The notes: generated by a model from the sequence alone, not told the origin. Counted from the first letter of the stretch, positions 16,084-25,993 are shown. The stretch: 64,000 bases of DNA from Akkermansiaceae bacterium (GCA_025457665.1 JALOTY010000009.1:18169-82168), one strand, 5' to 3'. Translations and numbers: made by a program.

Positions 16084-17223
16084 ATGAACCACTCCCGCCG
16101 GGGTTTTCTTCGAACGCTCACCTGCGCCAGTGCCGCGACGCTTTCTCCTGGCGGTGCCGAGACTTCACCGTCCCGCCTCACTCTTCGCGATCTGGCTGGA
16201 GGCAGACCCTGGATGGGTGCGGCCGTGCCCAGCGACTTCGAATCAAGCTTCAGCGCATCCAAGCTGCGCCTGCTTGCAGAGCAGTTCGACTGCGTCACAC
16301 CTGCCAACTGCATGAAGTGGAACAAGCTCTGCCGCCGCGAGGGCGAGTATCACTTCGGCCCCGCCGACCGCCTTGTTGCGCGGGCGACCACCAACAACCA
16401 AAAAATCGTCGGCCACACCCTGGTCTTCAACCGCCCCGGCAACTACCCGGCATGGTTGTTCCGCGACGGGCAAAAGGAAGCCGATGCCAAACTCGTTTGG
16501 AAACGCATCGAAGAGCACCTCGCCACCTTGATGGGCCGCTATGCCGGAAAGATCGACTCATGGGACGTGCTCAATGAATTCGTCGAGATGAATCCCCTCG
16601 GCTACCGCGAAACGGACTTCACCAGAGTGCTTGGCAAGGATTATCCCGTCCGCTTGTTCAAGATGGCCGCGGCCGTTGATCCGAAGGCGAAGCTCGTTTA
16701 CAACGACTATGGCATCGAACAAGCGGAGAGGCGCAAGGCGATCATGGCTTTCGTGCGCTCGCTTCAGGATAGCGGCTGCCGCATCGATGTCATTGGCAGC
16801 CAAAGCCACCTCGAACTCGGGCAACAGGTCACCGATGGAATCGAAGCGACCATCCAGGAGTGCGCAAAACTTGGCGTTCTTGCGGCTTTCACCGAATTGG
16901 ACGTCGACGTCGTTCCCCGCAAGGGCTTTTTCAACCCGAAGACCCGCGAGAAGGTGATCCAACAGAATCCCTATACCGACGGAGCGCCGGATGAAATCCT
17001 CCAACAACAGGCTGAGTTCTATCGTGATATCTTCGAAGTCGTCACCCGCAACCGCAAACACGTCGACCGCGTCACCTTCTGGGGCGTCACTGACGCCGAC
17101 AGTTGGCTGAACAACTGGCCGTGGAAACGCACCAACCACGCGCTGCTTTTTGATCGCGAAGGAAAACCCAAGCCTGCGTTTCATGCCGTTGCCAAAGTCC
17201 TGGCCAACGCGACAACTGAATGA
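16084..17223 (+). CDS. Endo-1,4-beta-xylanase, GH10
   Basis: This 379-residue secreted enzyme opens with a Tat-type signal (SRRGFLR). The GH10 barrel shows FDCVTPANCMKW, the acid/base in WDVLNEF (Glu165), NDYGIE, GSQSHLE, the nucleophile in TELDVDV (Glu271) and FWGVTDADSWL near the C terminus. GH10 enzymes cleave internal beta-1,4 bonds of xylan. VGHTLVF replaces the more usual GHTLVW, a mild change near subsite -1. It is the first enzyme gene beyond the divergent GntR regulator and heads a run of secreted polysaccharide-related genes. Confidence 0.92.
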   Translation: MNHSRRGFLRTLTCASAATLSPGGAETSPSRLTLRDLAGGRPWMGAAVPSDFESSFSASKLRLLAEQFDCVTPANCMKWNKLCRREGEYHFGPADRLVARATTNNQKIVGHTLVFNRPGNYPAWLFRDGQKEADAKLVWKRIEEHLATLMGRYAGKIDSWDVLNEFVEMNPLGYRETDFTRVLGKDYPVRLFKMAAAVDPKAKLVYNDYGIEQAERRKAIMAFVRSLQDSGCRIDVIGSQSHLELGQQVTDGIEATIQECAKLGVLAAFTELDVDVVPRKGFFNPKTREKVIQQNPYTDGAPDEILQQQAEFYRDIFEVVTRNRKHVDRVTFWGVTDADSWLNNWPWKRTNHALLFDREGKPKPAFHAVAKVLANATTE

Positions 17224-17699
17224 TGGAAATCACTCAGAACCATGGGTGGATCGCAGCGGAATCCATCGCGGCGGCGGGAGATTTTTCCCCCGGGTCTTGG
17301 TAGGAACCCTCAAGCTCATCGCCAACCTCGACATCCCGGCCATTCCTTCTACCGCGTCCAGCGCGACACGACACCTTGATCCCCGGCCTTTGGAACCGGA
17401 GCTCTCTCCCACAAGCGGATTGTATCGGGTCCCTTCCTCCAGGCCTTCCGCGGAAACTAATTGCGGTTCCTCGTTCCTCGGGTCGCCAAGCTCTCCGGAT
17501 CTGAAGGACCATCTTGCCAGCCTGAGGCATGCCTCGATTTCCGTCTCCCGCCTGTCCCGAAATGGGGAAATTCGGATCAGTGAGTCGTGGCGAATAGGAT
17601 TGAAGCTTCGGGCGATCGAAGTCAGCAGCCTGAGTGGATTCAGGAAGACTGCATCCAGTATCGGAGTTTCCCCGACCAAATCCCTAACCCTGATCGTCC
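17224..17699. other. 476-bp spacer without a recognisable gene
   Basis: Several short open frames exist, but none has a recognisable family, convincing start or codon pattern like the neighbours. A 161-residue leftward frame (17230-17715) looks like chance. No tandem repeat or clear terminator was seen. It may hold the promoter for the PEP-CTERM gene. Confidence 0.5.
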
Positions 17700-18500
17700 G
17701 TGAAGACCCCCTCATTCCTCATTCTTTCGACCATGGTCCTGGCCGCCCCAACCGCCAGCGCATCCATCGTTCTTTACTCCAGCAGCTTCGGCGGCTCATC
17801 CGGCACCAATCTCAACGGCACGGCGCTTACGACCTCCGGAGCCACCGGTGCCCAACATGCCCTTTACGGCACGAGCGCCTCCGCCACTTGGAGCGCCGCC
17901 ACAGCCTTCAAGGCGGACGGATCCTTCGCCGACGGCGGCACGGATACCACAAGCCGAAGCAGCGCCACCATCGCTTTCACTCCCCAGAATGGTTATGTTT
18001 ACCAGATGCAGATGACCACCAATCTGGCAGACAACCTCACCAGCGATCCCTTCCACCTCGTCGGGTTCTTCATGGCAAGCGGCTACACCGGGAATCCCAA
18101 CGCCGCAGGCGGTGCGACAGTGTGGGCTCTGACCCGCCCCGGAACTCCCACCATTGCCGATCAGGTGGCCCATTTCGCTCTGGCTGGTGGAGCAGGAAAC
18201 GTCGGCCAACTGGCGGAGGACTCGACCGCACCATCAACCCTCCGCATCACCCTGGACACGACCGGCGGCACCGGCAATTGGTCGGCCACTTATCATGTGG
18301 GAAATGGTTCAGGCGGCTTCAATCTGCTGGGGTCGGTCGCGGACTTGGGCGCAGTGGACATTGAGAGCGTTGGGATAGGAGTCTACAACCGCGACTTCGC
18401 CCACAACTTCCAGTCTTTCGAACTCAGCGTCATTCCCGAGCCCTCCACCGCCATTCTCGGCGGGCTTGGATTCGTCGTCCTGCTGCGCCGCCGTCGCTGA
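17700..18500 (+). CDS. PEP-CTERM sorting-domain protein
   Basis: This 266-residue secreted protein has a signal peptide (FLILSTMVLAAPTASAS), a Ser/Thr/Gly-rich beta domain and a classical PEP-CTERM tail: VIPEPSTAILGGLGFVVLLRRRR in outline, that is PEP motif, hydrophobic helix and Arg cluster. Such tails direct exosortase-dependent processing at the membrane, often for exopolysaccharide-associated surface proteins. The body (FKADGSFADG, YVYQMQMTT, TLDTTGGTGNWSATY) matches the N-terminal domain of the following sulfatase. Translation starts at GTG 17700. No exosortase is in the window. Confidence 0.85.
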   Translation: MKTPSFLILSTMVLAAPTASASIVLYSSSFGGSSGTNLNGTALTTSGATGAQHALYGTSASATWSAATAFKADGSFADGGTDTTSRSSATIAFTPQNGYVYQMQMTTNLADNLTSDPFHLVGFFMASGYTGNPNAAGGATVWALTRPGTPTIADQVAHFALAGGAGNVGQLAEDSTAPSTLRITLDTTGGTGNWSATYHVGNGSGGFNLLGSVADLGAVDIESVGIGVYNRDFAHNFQSFELSVIPEPSTAILGGLGFVVLLRRRR

Positions 18501-18627
18501 AGCATCAGAGCCATCCACTCCCTTTTCCATCGTCTTTCCGATCGGCCGCATCGCCACGAGTGCTGCGACTCTCTCTTCTCGGCCGGGCATGCTTCTGAAA
18601 TGTGAACCCAGCAAGAAACCCAAAACA

Positions 18628-21600
18628 ATGCCAACTTCATCCCCACGCATTGCCTGGTATCTGTTGATTGCCAGCCTCAGCTTCCTGCCGATCTCCGCCC
18701 AGACGACCATCTTTTCGGACGACTTCAGCGGCGGCACAGGCAACATCCACACCCTTGCCCCCGACGTTCGACCGGGTAGTGAAACATGGACGGCCTCACC
18801 GGTTTTCAATGCCGACGGTTCGGTGGATCGGCCGACGACCGGAAACCAGGGAAGCATGACGCTGCCGTTCATCCCGGCCAACGGGTTCATTTACACTCTC
18901 GATGTCTCGTTCTCGGGAGTCACAGGCGACACCGACTGGTTGGCTTTCGGCTTCGCGAACGGCCAGTCGGCCACCACGACCACCAATGACCGGTTCGTCG
19001 GAACCACCGTGACCGGTGCGACCTGGATGCTCTTTCGCGGAAGCACCCCTGCGCCGCTCGCCACCAATGGAAACAAGATCCAACGCGGCCTCGCCGCAAG
19101 CACCCCGGTGGACTGGCTCGACTCCACACTCGGCGATCTGGAAGGCGGCGCGATCGACATGCGCATCGTCCTCGACACCACCGCTGGAACCGGTGCCTGG
19201 ACTGCGACTTGGTACGCCAAGCTCCCCGAATCCAGCACCTACACGCTGGTAGGAACCAAAACGACGATCCCTCACGCGGCCACGAATTTCACCTCGGTCG
19301 GGATCGCTGCATCATCCACCCATCCGACATCCGGAACCGGTGGCACCATCGATCGATTCCAACTCACCTCAGTCGTCCCCACCACTGCGGAACTCGTTCA
19401 CCTCTGGAAACTGGATGGAGACGCCACGGACTCCATCGGCAACGCGGACGGCACTCTGCAAGGCGGGGCTGGTTTCGCAACAGGCCGCTTCGGCCAAGCG
19501 GTGAGTCTTGATGGCGTGAACGATTTCATTGCCACCGCCACGGCAGGAAACGTCGTCATCCCCGCCACCGACTACACCGTGATGGCATGGGTCAACTGGA
19601 CCGCAGGAACCGGCACACGCGGGTTCATCGCCGGGGGACAGAACTCCGGAACCAACGGCGAGGTGTTCACCATGGGCAAGGCGGCGGATGGCAGCGACCG
19701 CATCCTTTTCCTCAATCTCCTGCCGAATGGTGGCCAGGGAAATTCGATCGTCGAATCCCCCGCAGCCGCTTTCACCACAGGCACCTGGCAGCATGTCGCT
19801 TACACCGTTGACAGCATCAACGGCACCACCCTCTACCTCAACGGCTCACCCGTAGGCACAAACCCGACACGCACCACCCACACCGCCTCGACCACGCCCT
19901 TCAACATCGGCAACAACCCGTCGACCGGGGCGCCAAACCCCTTCCACGGCTTGATCGACGAAGTGGCGGTCTTCCGAGGGGTGCTCGATTCCACCCGGAT
20001 CAACAACGCAAGAAACTCCGGTGCCCAGAATTTCGACGGCGGAGACCTCACCCCGCCGACAATCGTCTCGAAGGTCCCGGACGCCACCCCGGGTGTTTAC
20101 CCCGCTACCGACATCGTGGCGACATTCTCCGAAAACGTCGTCCTCAGGAACGGTGGCATCATCACTCTGCGCAACCTCGACGACCCCTCGGGAAACAGCG
20201 ACATCGTCATCACCCTACCCGATTCACAAGCCGCTCTAACAGGCCGAAACCTGATCATCGATCCCTCCACCCATCTGCCCTTCAACACCCGCTTCGCCGT
20301 GAGGATCAGCTCAAACGCGGTTGAAGACAATGCCAGCCCCGCCAACGGCTTCGCCGGCATCATCGATGACACCACCTGGACATTCAGCACCGCCGCCCAG
20401 GATCTTTCCCCTCCGGTCCTGACTCTCAAGTCACCCCTCGACAACGCCCTCAACGTATCGCGAACCACCAGCATCGTCGCGACTTTCGATGAACCCATCG
20501 TCGCAGGCAGTGGCAACATCACCCTCAAGGATCTCAATGATGGCACCACCACCCAAGTGATCCCCGTCACGGACACCACCCGGGTGACCATCACGGGCAA
20601 CACCCTCACCATCACACCCAGTGCTCCCCTCGCCACCGCGAAAAACCATGCCGTCCAGATCGCTGCCGGCGCCGTGAAAAACTATAGCGATGTCAACTTC
20701 TCCGGCATTCCCGCAAATGATGACAGCGCATGGAACTTCCAAACCCGGGAGACGAACCCAAACATCATCTTCATGCTGGGCGACGACCAGGGCTGGTATG
20801 ACTACGGCTTCATGCAGCGCCCCGGCGTCGACAAGCCGGCCATCGACATGCTGCCGTCCGCCCGCCAAATCGTGAAAACCCCGGCGCTTGACCGCCTTGC
20901 AGACGAGGGCCTTGCCTACACCCACGGCTACACTGCGCCTGTCTGCCGCCCCACCCTGATGTCCATCATCACCGGGACCTATCTCCATCAGCATTGGATC
21001 GTGGGAAATGACATCGTCAACTTCCGTGGAGCCGGCAACACCCGCCTCGATGACACCGCACTCGAAGCCCGCATCCTTTCGTTCAATCCCCTGCCGCGCA
21101 CGCTAGCCACCCAGTTGGGCTACACCAGCTTCCAGACTGGCAAATGGTGGGAGGGCGACTTTGCCAACGGCGGCTTCACCCATGGCGACACCCGCGACAG
21201 CATCGCCATCGCGACCAGGCCACCCCAATGGGCAGGAAACGCCCCCAGCTACATCCGCGCCCGCCAGGGCGACTGGGGCCTGATGACCGGGCGGGTGGAC
21301 TACGTCAACAGCATCGTCAACCCACCGCACCCGATCCCTTACGCCAACACCGTCAAAACCGCGACCGACTTCATCACCACCCAGGCATCCGCAGGCCAGC
21401 CCTTCTTCCTGTGGTATTCCCCCTACCTTCCCCACGATCCCTTCGACCCGCCCGCCGGCCTTCTCTCCCAATACACCGCCCTCGGCCTGAACGATGCGGA
21501 CGCGAAATACTATGCCAACATCGAACGCCTCGACGGCGGCATCGATGCCATCCTCGACCATCTCGACGCCACCGGTATCGCCGACAACACTATCATCATC

Positions 21601-22536
21601 TACATCTGTGACAATGGCAGGCAGCTCAACACACCGCTGACCGCCGGCAAACTCTCGCCCTACGACAGCGGCACGCGCACCCCGATCCTCGTCCGCTGGC
21701 CGGACCACATCAAACCCGGCGGTGCCATCGAACCGCAAATCGTCCGCACCCCGGTCAACATGGTGGACATGGTGCCCACCATCCTCGATGCCGTCGGCCT
21801 GCCGGCTTCCCCGGAAATGCAGGGCGTCAGCCTGCTCGATCCCGCCGCCGTCGCCGCCCGCGATACCGTCTTCGGGTCGGACCACCATGTGGAAATCCTT
21901 TCCACCAGCTTCAGCAATCCCACCGAATCCCTCGAAAACCGTTGGGCCGTGCGCGATGGATGGAAGCTCATCCTCAACAGCTCGGGGCCCACCGTCACTA
22001 GCCAGCTCTTCCACCTCTACAACGGTTCCACTCCGGTCGATCCCCACGAAACCACCAATCTCGCCGCCAGCCAGCCCCAGCTCGTCAACGAACTGACCAT
22101 GGCCATCGTCAACTGGTACTCGCCCCTCCCTAACAGCTACGACTCGTGGATCGGCGACCCCGCATTGGGCATCGCTCCGGCGAGTCGCGGCTTCGATCTC
22201 GACATCGATGGCGACGGACTCACCAATGGAGTGGAGGCATGGTTTGGCACCGACCCGCGAAATTCCAATCCCGGTCTAACCGAAATCGAAACCAACGGCC
22301 TCGTCACGACTTTCCGGCACCCCCGGAATCCCCAGGCACCCGGCGATCTCGCCGGCACCTACGAATGGTCCATGAACATGGCCGATTGGTATCCGGGCAA
22401 TGGCATCGACGGACCTCCGGGCGGCCCACGGGTGAATACCGTCGCGGTCACCGACCGCACCAGCACAACCGTCACGGCGACCTCCACGATGGCAACAACG
22501 CGGCTCTTCCTTCGTGCCCGGTTGACTCGAAACTGA
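18628..22536 (+). CDS. Large secreted multi-domain sulfatase
   Basis: This 1302-residue protein begins with a signal peptide (WYLLIASLSFLPISAQ). Domains in order: a beta domain shared with the PEP-CTERM protein (25-250), LamG/concanavalin-like (253-470), two Ig-like Big_5 domains (473-590, 590-705), a sulfatase (707-1180), a calcium-binding-type DIDGDGLTNG segment (about 1191) and a C-terminal beta domain. The sulfatase has NIIFMLGDDQGW metal ligands and VCRPTLMSIITG with Cys773 as the likely formylglycine site. The canonical C-x-P-x-R reads C-x-P-x-L here, so Arg is missing, a variant I believe occurs in planctomycete and verrucomicrobial sulfatases. Probable role: desulfating a bound polysaccharide. 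An earlier ATG at 18466 overlaps the previous gene. Confidence 0.85.
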   Translation: MPTSSPRIAWYLLIASLSFLPISAQTTIFSDDFSGGTGNIHTLAPDVRPGSETWTASPVFNADGSVDRPTTGNQGSMTLPFIPANGFIYTLDVSFSGVTGDTDWLAFGFANGQSATTTTNDRFVGTTVTGATWMLFRGSTPAPLATNGNKIQRGLAASTPVDWLDSTLGDLEGGAIDMRIVLDTTAGTGAWTATWYAKLPESSTYTLVGTKTTIPHAATNFTSVGIAASSTHPTSGTGGTIDRFQLTSVVPTTAELVHLWKLDGDATDSIGNADGTLQGGAGFATGRFGQAVSLDGVNDFIATATAGNVVIPATDYTVMAWVNWTAGTGTRGFIAGGQNSGTNGEVFTMGKAADGSDRILFLNLLPNGGQGNSIVESPAAAFTTGTWQHVAYTVDSINGTTLYLNGSPVGTNPTRTTHTASTTPFNIGNNPSTGAPNPFHGLIDEVAVFRGVLDSTRINNARNSGAQNFDGGDLTPPTIVSKVPDATPGVYPATDIVATFSENVVLRNGGIITLRNLDDPSGNSDIVITLPDSQAALTGRNLIIDPSTHLPFNTRFAVRISSNAVEDNASPANGFAGIIDDTTWTFSTAAQDLSPPVLTLKSPLDNALNVSRTTSIVATFDEPIVAGSGNITLKDLNDGTTTQVIPVTDTTRVTITGNTLTITPSAPLATAKNHAVQIAAGAVKNYSDVNFSGIPANDDSAWNFQTRETNPNIIFMLGDDQGWYDYGFMQRPGVDKPAIDMLPSARQIVKTPALDRLADEGLAYTHGYTAPVCRPTLMSIITGTYLHQHWIVGNDIVNFRGAGNTRLDDTALEARILSFNPLPRTLATQLGYTSFQTGKWWEGDFANGGFTHGDTRDSIAIATRPPQWAGNAPSYIRARQGDWGLMTGRVDYVNSIVNPPHPIPYANTVKTATDFITTQASAGQPFFLWYSPYLPHDPFDPPAGLLSQYTALGLNDADAKYYANIERLDGGIDAILDHLDATGIADNTIIIYICDNGRQLNTPLTAGKLSPYDSGTRTPILVRWPDHIKPGGAIEPQIVRTPVNMVDMVPTILDAVGLPASPEMQGVSLLDPAAVAARDTVFGSDHHVEILSTSFSNPTESLENRWAVRDGWKLILNSSGPTVTSQLFHLYNGSTPVDPHETTNLAASQPQLVNELTMAIVNWYSPLPNSYDSWIGDPALGIAPASRGFDLDIDGDGLTNGVEAWFGTDPRNSNPGLTEIETNGLVTTFRHPRNPQAPGDLAGTYEWSMNMADWYPGNGIDGPPGGPRVNTVAVTDRTSTTVTATSTMATTRLFLRARLTRN

Positions 22537-22586
22537 ACCTCAGGTCCCCACCACCGCACTTGCCTCAACCCCGAACCGGAAGCTCC

Positions 22587-23162
22587 ATGAAATCGAAGAC
22601 ACTCGGACTCCCCTTCCTGCTGCTTGCCCCGGCCCTTTTGCTGAACTCCTGCAATGTCAGATACGACACGGTTTCCTTCCACGAGGAGGCGGACCTGCAA
22701 GACGCCAAAACCCCGGTGCCGAAAATCGAAATCGATACGAACATCACCGCGGGCATGTTCGGGGGAGATGTGAAAAGCAACAAACCTTACGACATCCAGG
22801 CCTACTACATGGATGATACGTTTACCTTCGCTTCCGCCGAGTTCACTTCTCTCACAGTGATGTATGCCGATGGCACCGAGGATCCCGCCGCCGCCGCAAT
22901 CAAGCTCCCCCAGGTCTTCCAACATCGCATTCACGAAACTTTCAACAGCATGGACGGCGGAGCCGTGGTCGTGACGAAGTCGCGCATCGTCCACGCCGAG
23001 TTTGCCGACATCATCAGCCGAGACGAGCCGTTCACCCTCCAGATCAAGGGCAAGTTCACCAAGGACGACGGCACCACGATTCCCTTTGAGATCAAAAGGA
23101 AATACGACATCTCCCGCGAAAAAGGAATCCAATCCTGGACGGACTTCGTGAGCGGTTGCTGA
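22587..23162 (+). CDS. Uncharacterised lipoprotein
   Basis: This 191-residue protein has a type II signal peptide with lipobox LLNSC (Cys ~22). The mature part is beta-rich and mixed in charge and contains no motif I recognise. It sits 50 bp after the sulfatase and 69 bp before the GH27 gene, all rightward, so it is probably part of the polysaccharide locus, possibly as a surface-binding or accessory protein. The start ATG at 22587 gives a normal signal peptide. The end of the protein (SWTDFVSGC) has a second Cys. Confidence 0.6.
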   Translation: MKSKTLGLPFLLLAPALLLNSCNVRYDTVSFHEEADLQDAKTPVPKIEIDTNITAGMFGGDVKSNKPYDIQAYYMDDTFTFASAEFTSLTVMYADGTEDPAAAAIKLPQVFQHRIHETFNSMDGGAVVVTKSRIVHAEFADIISRDEPFTLQIKGKFTKDDGTTIPFEIKRKYDISREKGIQSWTDFVSGC

Positions 23163-23231
23163 TCACCTGCATCCACCCGAACCCATCTGCAAGATCTCTC
23201 CCCAGCCCCTGTTTCCCCATCCCACCCAGTT

Positions 23232-24866
23232 ATGGCCACCCTTCGCCTCACCGCTTCTTTGAAGTCGATTTTCGTTCTTCTCGCCTGCTGCTTCATTTCG
23301 ATCCGATTGGAGTCTCTTGGAGCGGAGACCTATGACGCCCGCATTTCCGAAAAGCAGATTCTCACCCCTCCTCCGGAAGCCGCACCGCGCATCAACGGTC
23401 CCGTCGTTTACGGTGCCCGGCCGGGAAATCCGTTCCTTTACCGCATCCCCACCCAGGGTGAGAGACCGATGCGGTTCGAAGTGGATGGCCTGCCCAAGGG
23501 GCTCAAGCTCGACACCGATAAAGGAATCATCACCGGCGTGACACCCCTACGGAAGGGCGCTCATGCCATGACCTTCACGGCGAAAAACAGTCACGGTGAA
23601 ATCAGCCGGCCCTTCCAAATCATCGTGGGCGACAAGCTGGCGCTCACGCCTCCCACCGGCTGGAACTCGTGGGGCGGTCAGATGATCCACGTCAGCGATG
23701 CCATCATGCGCAAGGCCGCCGACATGATGGTTGAGCGGGGCTTGGCGGATGTCGGCTTCCAGTATGTCGGCATCGACGACTGCTGGATGCGCCTGACCCA
23801 GGAAATGTATGACAACCGCAAGAATTGGACGGTCAAGAAACACTCGGCCTACGATCACATCGCCACCCAAACCATCGGCCCCATCCGCGATGGAGAGGGA
23901 AACATTCTGCCGAACGGGAAGTTTCCGGACATGAAGGCCATGACGGATTACATCCACAGCCATGGCCTGAAGGCCGGGATTTATAGCAGCCCGGGAGTGA
24001 AAACCTGCCAGGAATGGGCTGGCTCTTACGGTCACGAATCCGCCGATGCCGACCAATACGCAAGGTGGGGATTCGATTTGTTGAAATACGATATGTGCAG
24101 TGGCGGAGCCTTCATGAAACGTCTCCGGACCCGGGTGCCAGGCTTCAAGGTCGAAGACTTCTGGGCGCCGATGTCCAACTACATCCGTTCGCAGAATCGG
24201 GACATCCTGTTCAACCTCTGCCAATACGGCCAGGAAAACCCATGGACCTGGGCACCGGGCCTGGGCATCCAGTCGTGGCGCACGGGAGGTGACCTCAACC
24301 ACAATGTCGGCAACTACTTCACGAATGCGCTGCGCATCGCCACGGAACTGCGCGCCTACAACAAACCCGGACAATGGAACGATCCGGACTTCATGTACAT
24401 CCACCGCATCCGCGATGTCGCACGGATGGCCGAAGCATCGGTCGAGATCAAGCTCGATACCAACCAACGCTACCAATACGTCACCCTCTGGTCCATGGTC
24501 TGCGCGCCATTCTTCTTTTCCTGCGATATCGAGACCATCGATGATTTCACCGTCCGCTTGCTGGGCAATGCCGATGTCCTCAACATCAACCAGGACAAAC
24601 TCGGTCACACCGCCGAAGTCATCCGCAATGACAACACCAAGGAAACGGTCATGATCAAGAAGCTCTCAGACGGATCAAAAGCGCTCGCCGTCTTCAACCG
24701 CGACCCTGCGAACGAGAGCCCCATCACCGTCAAATGGCAGGATTTCGGTCACGAAGGTGAGGCCAGCGTTTTCGATGTCTGGCGACAGAAGGCCCTCGGC
24801 AAACGAGCCGACGGAATCTCGGTCCGGCTCAGCCCCAATGGCGTCGCCTTGTTCATCATCAAATGA
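23232..24866 (+). CDS. GH27 alpha-galactosidase-type glycosidase with N-terminal Ig-like domain
   Basis: This 544-residue secreted protein has a signal peptide, a putative Ig-like region (50-140: PLYRIP-type strands, GLPKGLKLDTDKGIITG) and a GH27 barrel. PTGWNSWGG, IDDCWM, the nucleophile in LLKYDMC (Asp287), WRTGGDLNHN with the likely acid/base Asp354, and GQWNDPDFM are all present. GH27 enzymes remove terminal alpha-galactose (some act on beta-L-arabinopyranose). A short C-terminal beta-sandwich ends the protein. Together with GH10 and the sulfatase it suggests use of a galactose-decorated, partly sulfated xylan-like polymer; the substrate is inferred. Confidence 0.88.
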   Translation: MATLRLTASLKSIFVLLACCFISIRLESLGAETYDARISEKQILTPPPEAAPRINGPVVYGARPGNPFLYRIPTQGERPMRFEVDGLPKGLKLDTDKGIITGVTPLRKGAHAMTFTAKNSHGEISRPFQIIVGDKLALTPPTGWNSWGGQMIHVSDAIMRKAADMMVERGLADVGFQYVGIDDCWMRLTQEMYDNRKNWTVKKHSAYDHIATQTIGPIRDGEGNILPNGKFPDMKAMTDYIHSHGLKAGIYSSPGVKTCQEWAGSYGHESADADQYARWGFDLLKYDMCSGGAFMKRLRTRVPGFKVEDFWAPMSNYIRSQNRDILFNLCQYGQENPWTWAPGLGIQSWRTGGDLNHNVGNYFTNALRIATELRAYNKPGQWNDPDFMYIHRIRDVARMAEASVEIKLDTNQRYQYVTLWSMVCAPFFFSCDIETIDDFTVRLLGNADVLNINQDKLGHTAEVIRNDNTKETVMIKKLSDGSKALAVFNRDPANESPITVKWQDFGHEGEASVFDVWRQKALGKRADGISVRLSPNGVALFIIK

Positions 24867-25364
24867 TCCCACACGCTTCCATCGGCTGTTCCACCTGCGT
24901 CTTTCCTTTTATTCTTCAGTAACGGGAAACAAGGAGCAAGGAGCGAGAAACAGCCGGAAGAAGACTCAAGATTTCAAGACGCAAGACTCAAGACCGGAAA
25001 CCGCTGCGCGGATGGTCACAGGTCAAAATTCAAGAACAGCCGGGCTCCGCGCGGAACCACCATCGCCGCCGCCATCATGATCCATCATCGGCGGTTCATT
25101 TCGTTTCTTTCGATCTTTTCGTTGTTCTCCACTCCAGCATCCTTTCCGTGTTTTCCGAGTATTCCGTGGTCCTCTCTTCAGTAGCGGGAAGCAAGGAGCA
25201 AGATCAGCCAAAGCTCCGCGCGGAGTATCCTCCGATCCCATCCATCCTGGTCCCATTTCCCAGGTGTTCCTCTTCGTCTCCTTCACGGACAAGAAATTTT
25301 GCTCGCCTTGATGACTTGGAATGGTTAGTTTCTTCCTTGCTGTCCCGCCTACGTCCCACAGGCA
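24867..25364. repeat. Intergenic repeat region B
   Basis: No gene is visible in these ~500 bp. Two copies of a core word family are present: CAAGGAGCAAGGAGCGAGAA at about 24930 and GCGGGAAGCAAGGAGCAAGA at about 25184-25203. Between them is a 7/8-bp tandem series (24962-24990: AGACTCA, AGATTTCA, AGACGCA, AGACTCA). Linker words TTTCGTTGTTCTCC, CCGAGTATTCCGTGG, AAGCTCCGCGCGGAG and CCCATCCATCCTGG recur in region C (59.9-60.6 kb), so the two loci belong to one modular family. Confidence 0.8.
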
Positions 25365-25982
25365 ATGCCCACTTCCACCGAGTCTTCCCACACCCACCAC
25401 CTCCGAATCCGCGACGAGCAACTTGAGATCCCCACCCAGCGTTCCCAGACGCCGGATGATGTGGACGGTCGTCTGCGCATGGCCCAGACCCAGCTTGAGG
25501 AACTTCAGGCCCGCCGGGAAGAACTGGAGCGGCTGAAGCAGGAGACCGAGCGACTCAATTTCCGCCGCCGCGAACTCATTTCCTCCCAGGTGGAAATGAC
25601 CGAGCGCCTGACGACGGCATTGACGATGATCGACCGCGAGGTCTTCGAGATGCGCCAGCAGATCGAGGACCTGGAGCAGTGCCGCACCTGCTTTGCCGGG
25701 CACCTGAACAAGATCGGCAAGATCCAGCCGGAGAGTTGGTCGAGGGAGCAGCTCTCGGCCCATCTCGATCGCTCGCTCGCCCTTGTTGAGCATGCCGAAG
25801 ACGAGTATTCCCAAGCTGCCGAGCACTTTTCCCGCACCCGCTCTGCCGGGATTTTCGCGGGTGTCCGCGGAGGCAAGGTCCGCCGCGGCGAGTTCCGCCA
25901 GCAGTTCATGCGTGGACTGGCGTTCAACCTCCCAGTCATCGTTCTCGGCGGCGCCGCACTCGTGCTTCTCCTCTTCCGCTGA
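25365..25982 (+). CDS. Coiled-coil protein with C-terminal membrane anchor
   Basis: No family is recognised. The 205-residue protein has a long Glu/Arg/Leu-rich coiled coil (about 35-110, RREELERLKQETERLNFRRR), a CRTCFAGHL motif with two Cys, a second helical stretch and a single C-terminal hydrophobic helix (LAFNLPVIVLGGAALVLLLF). This is a tail-anchored arrangement without a signal peptide, so most of the protein should be cytoplasmic. The next gene, 11 bp downstream, encodes a second, smaller protein of the same layout, which suggests a membrane-bound hetero-complex. The start ATG at 25365 directly follows repeat region B. Confidence 0.55.
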   Translation: MPTSTESSHTHHLRIRDEQLEIPTQRSQTPDDVDGRLRMAQTQLEELQARREELERLKQETERLNFRRRELISSQVEMTERLTTALTMIDREVFEMRQQIEDLEQCRTCFAGHLNKIGKIQPESWSREQLSAHLDRSLALVEHAEDEYSQAAEHFSRTRSAGIFAGVRGGKVRRGEFRQQFMRGLAFNLPVIVLGGAALVLLLFR

Positions 25983-25993
25983 TCCTTCCTGCC

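Noticed and set aside
17230..17715. 161-residue leftward frame after the xylanase
   Set aside because: No family, no plausible start or codon pattern; overlaps the start of the PEP-CTERM gene.
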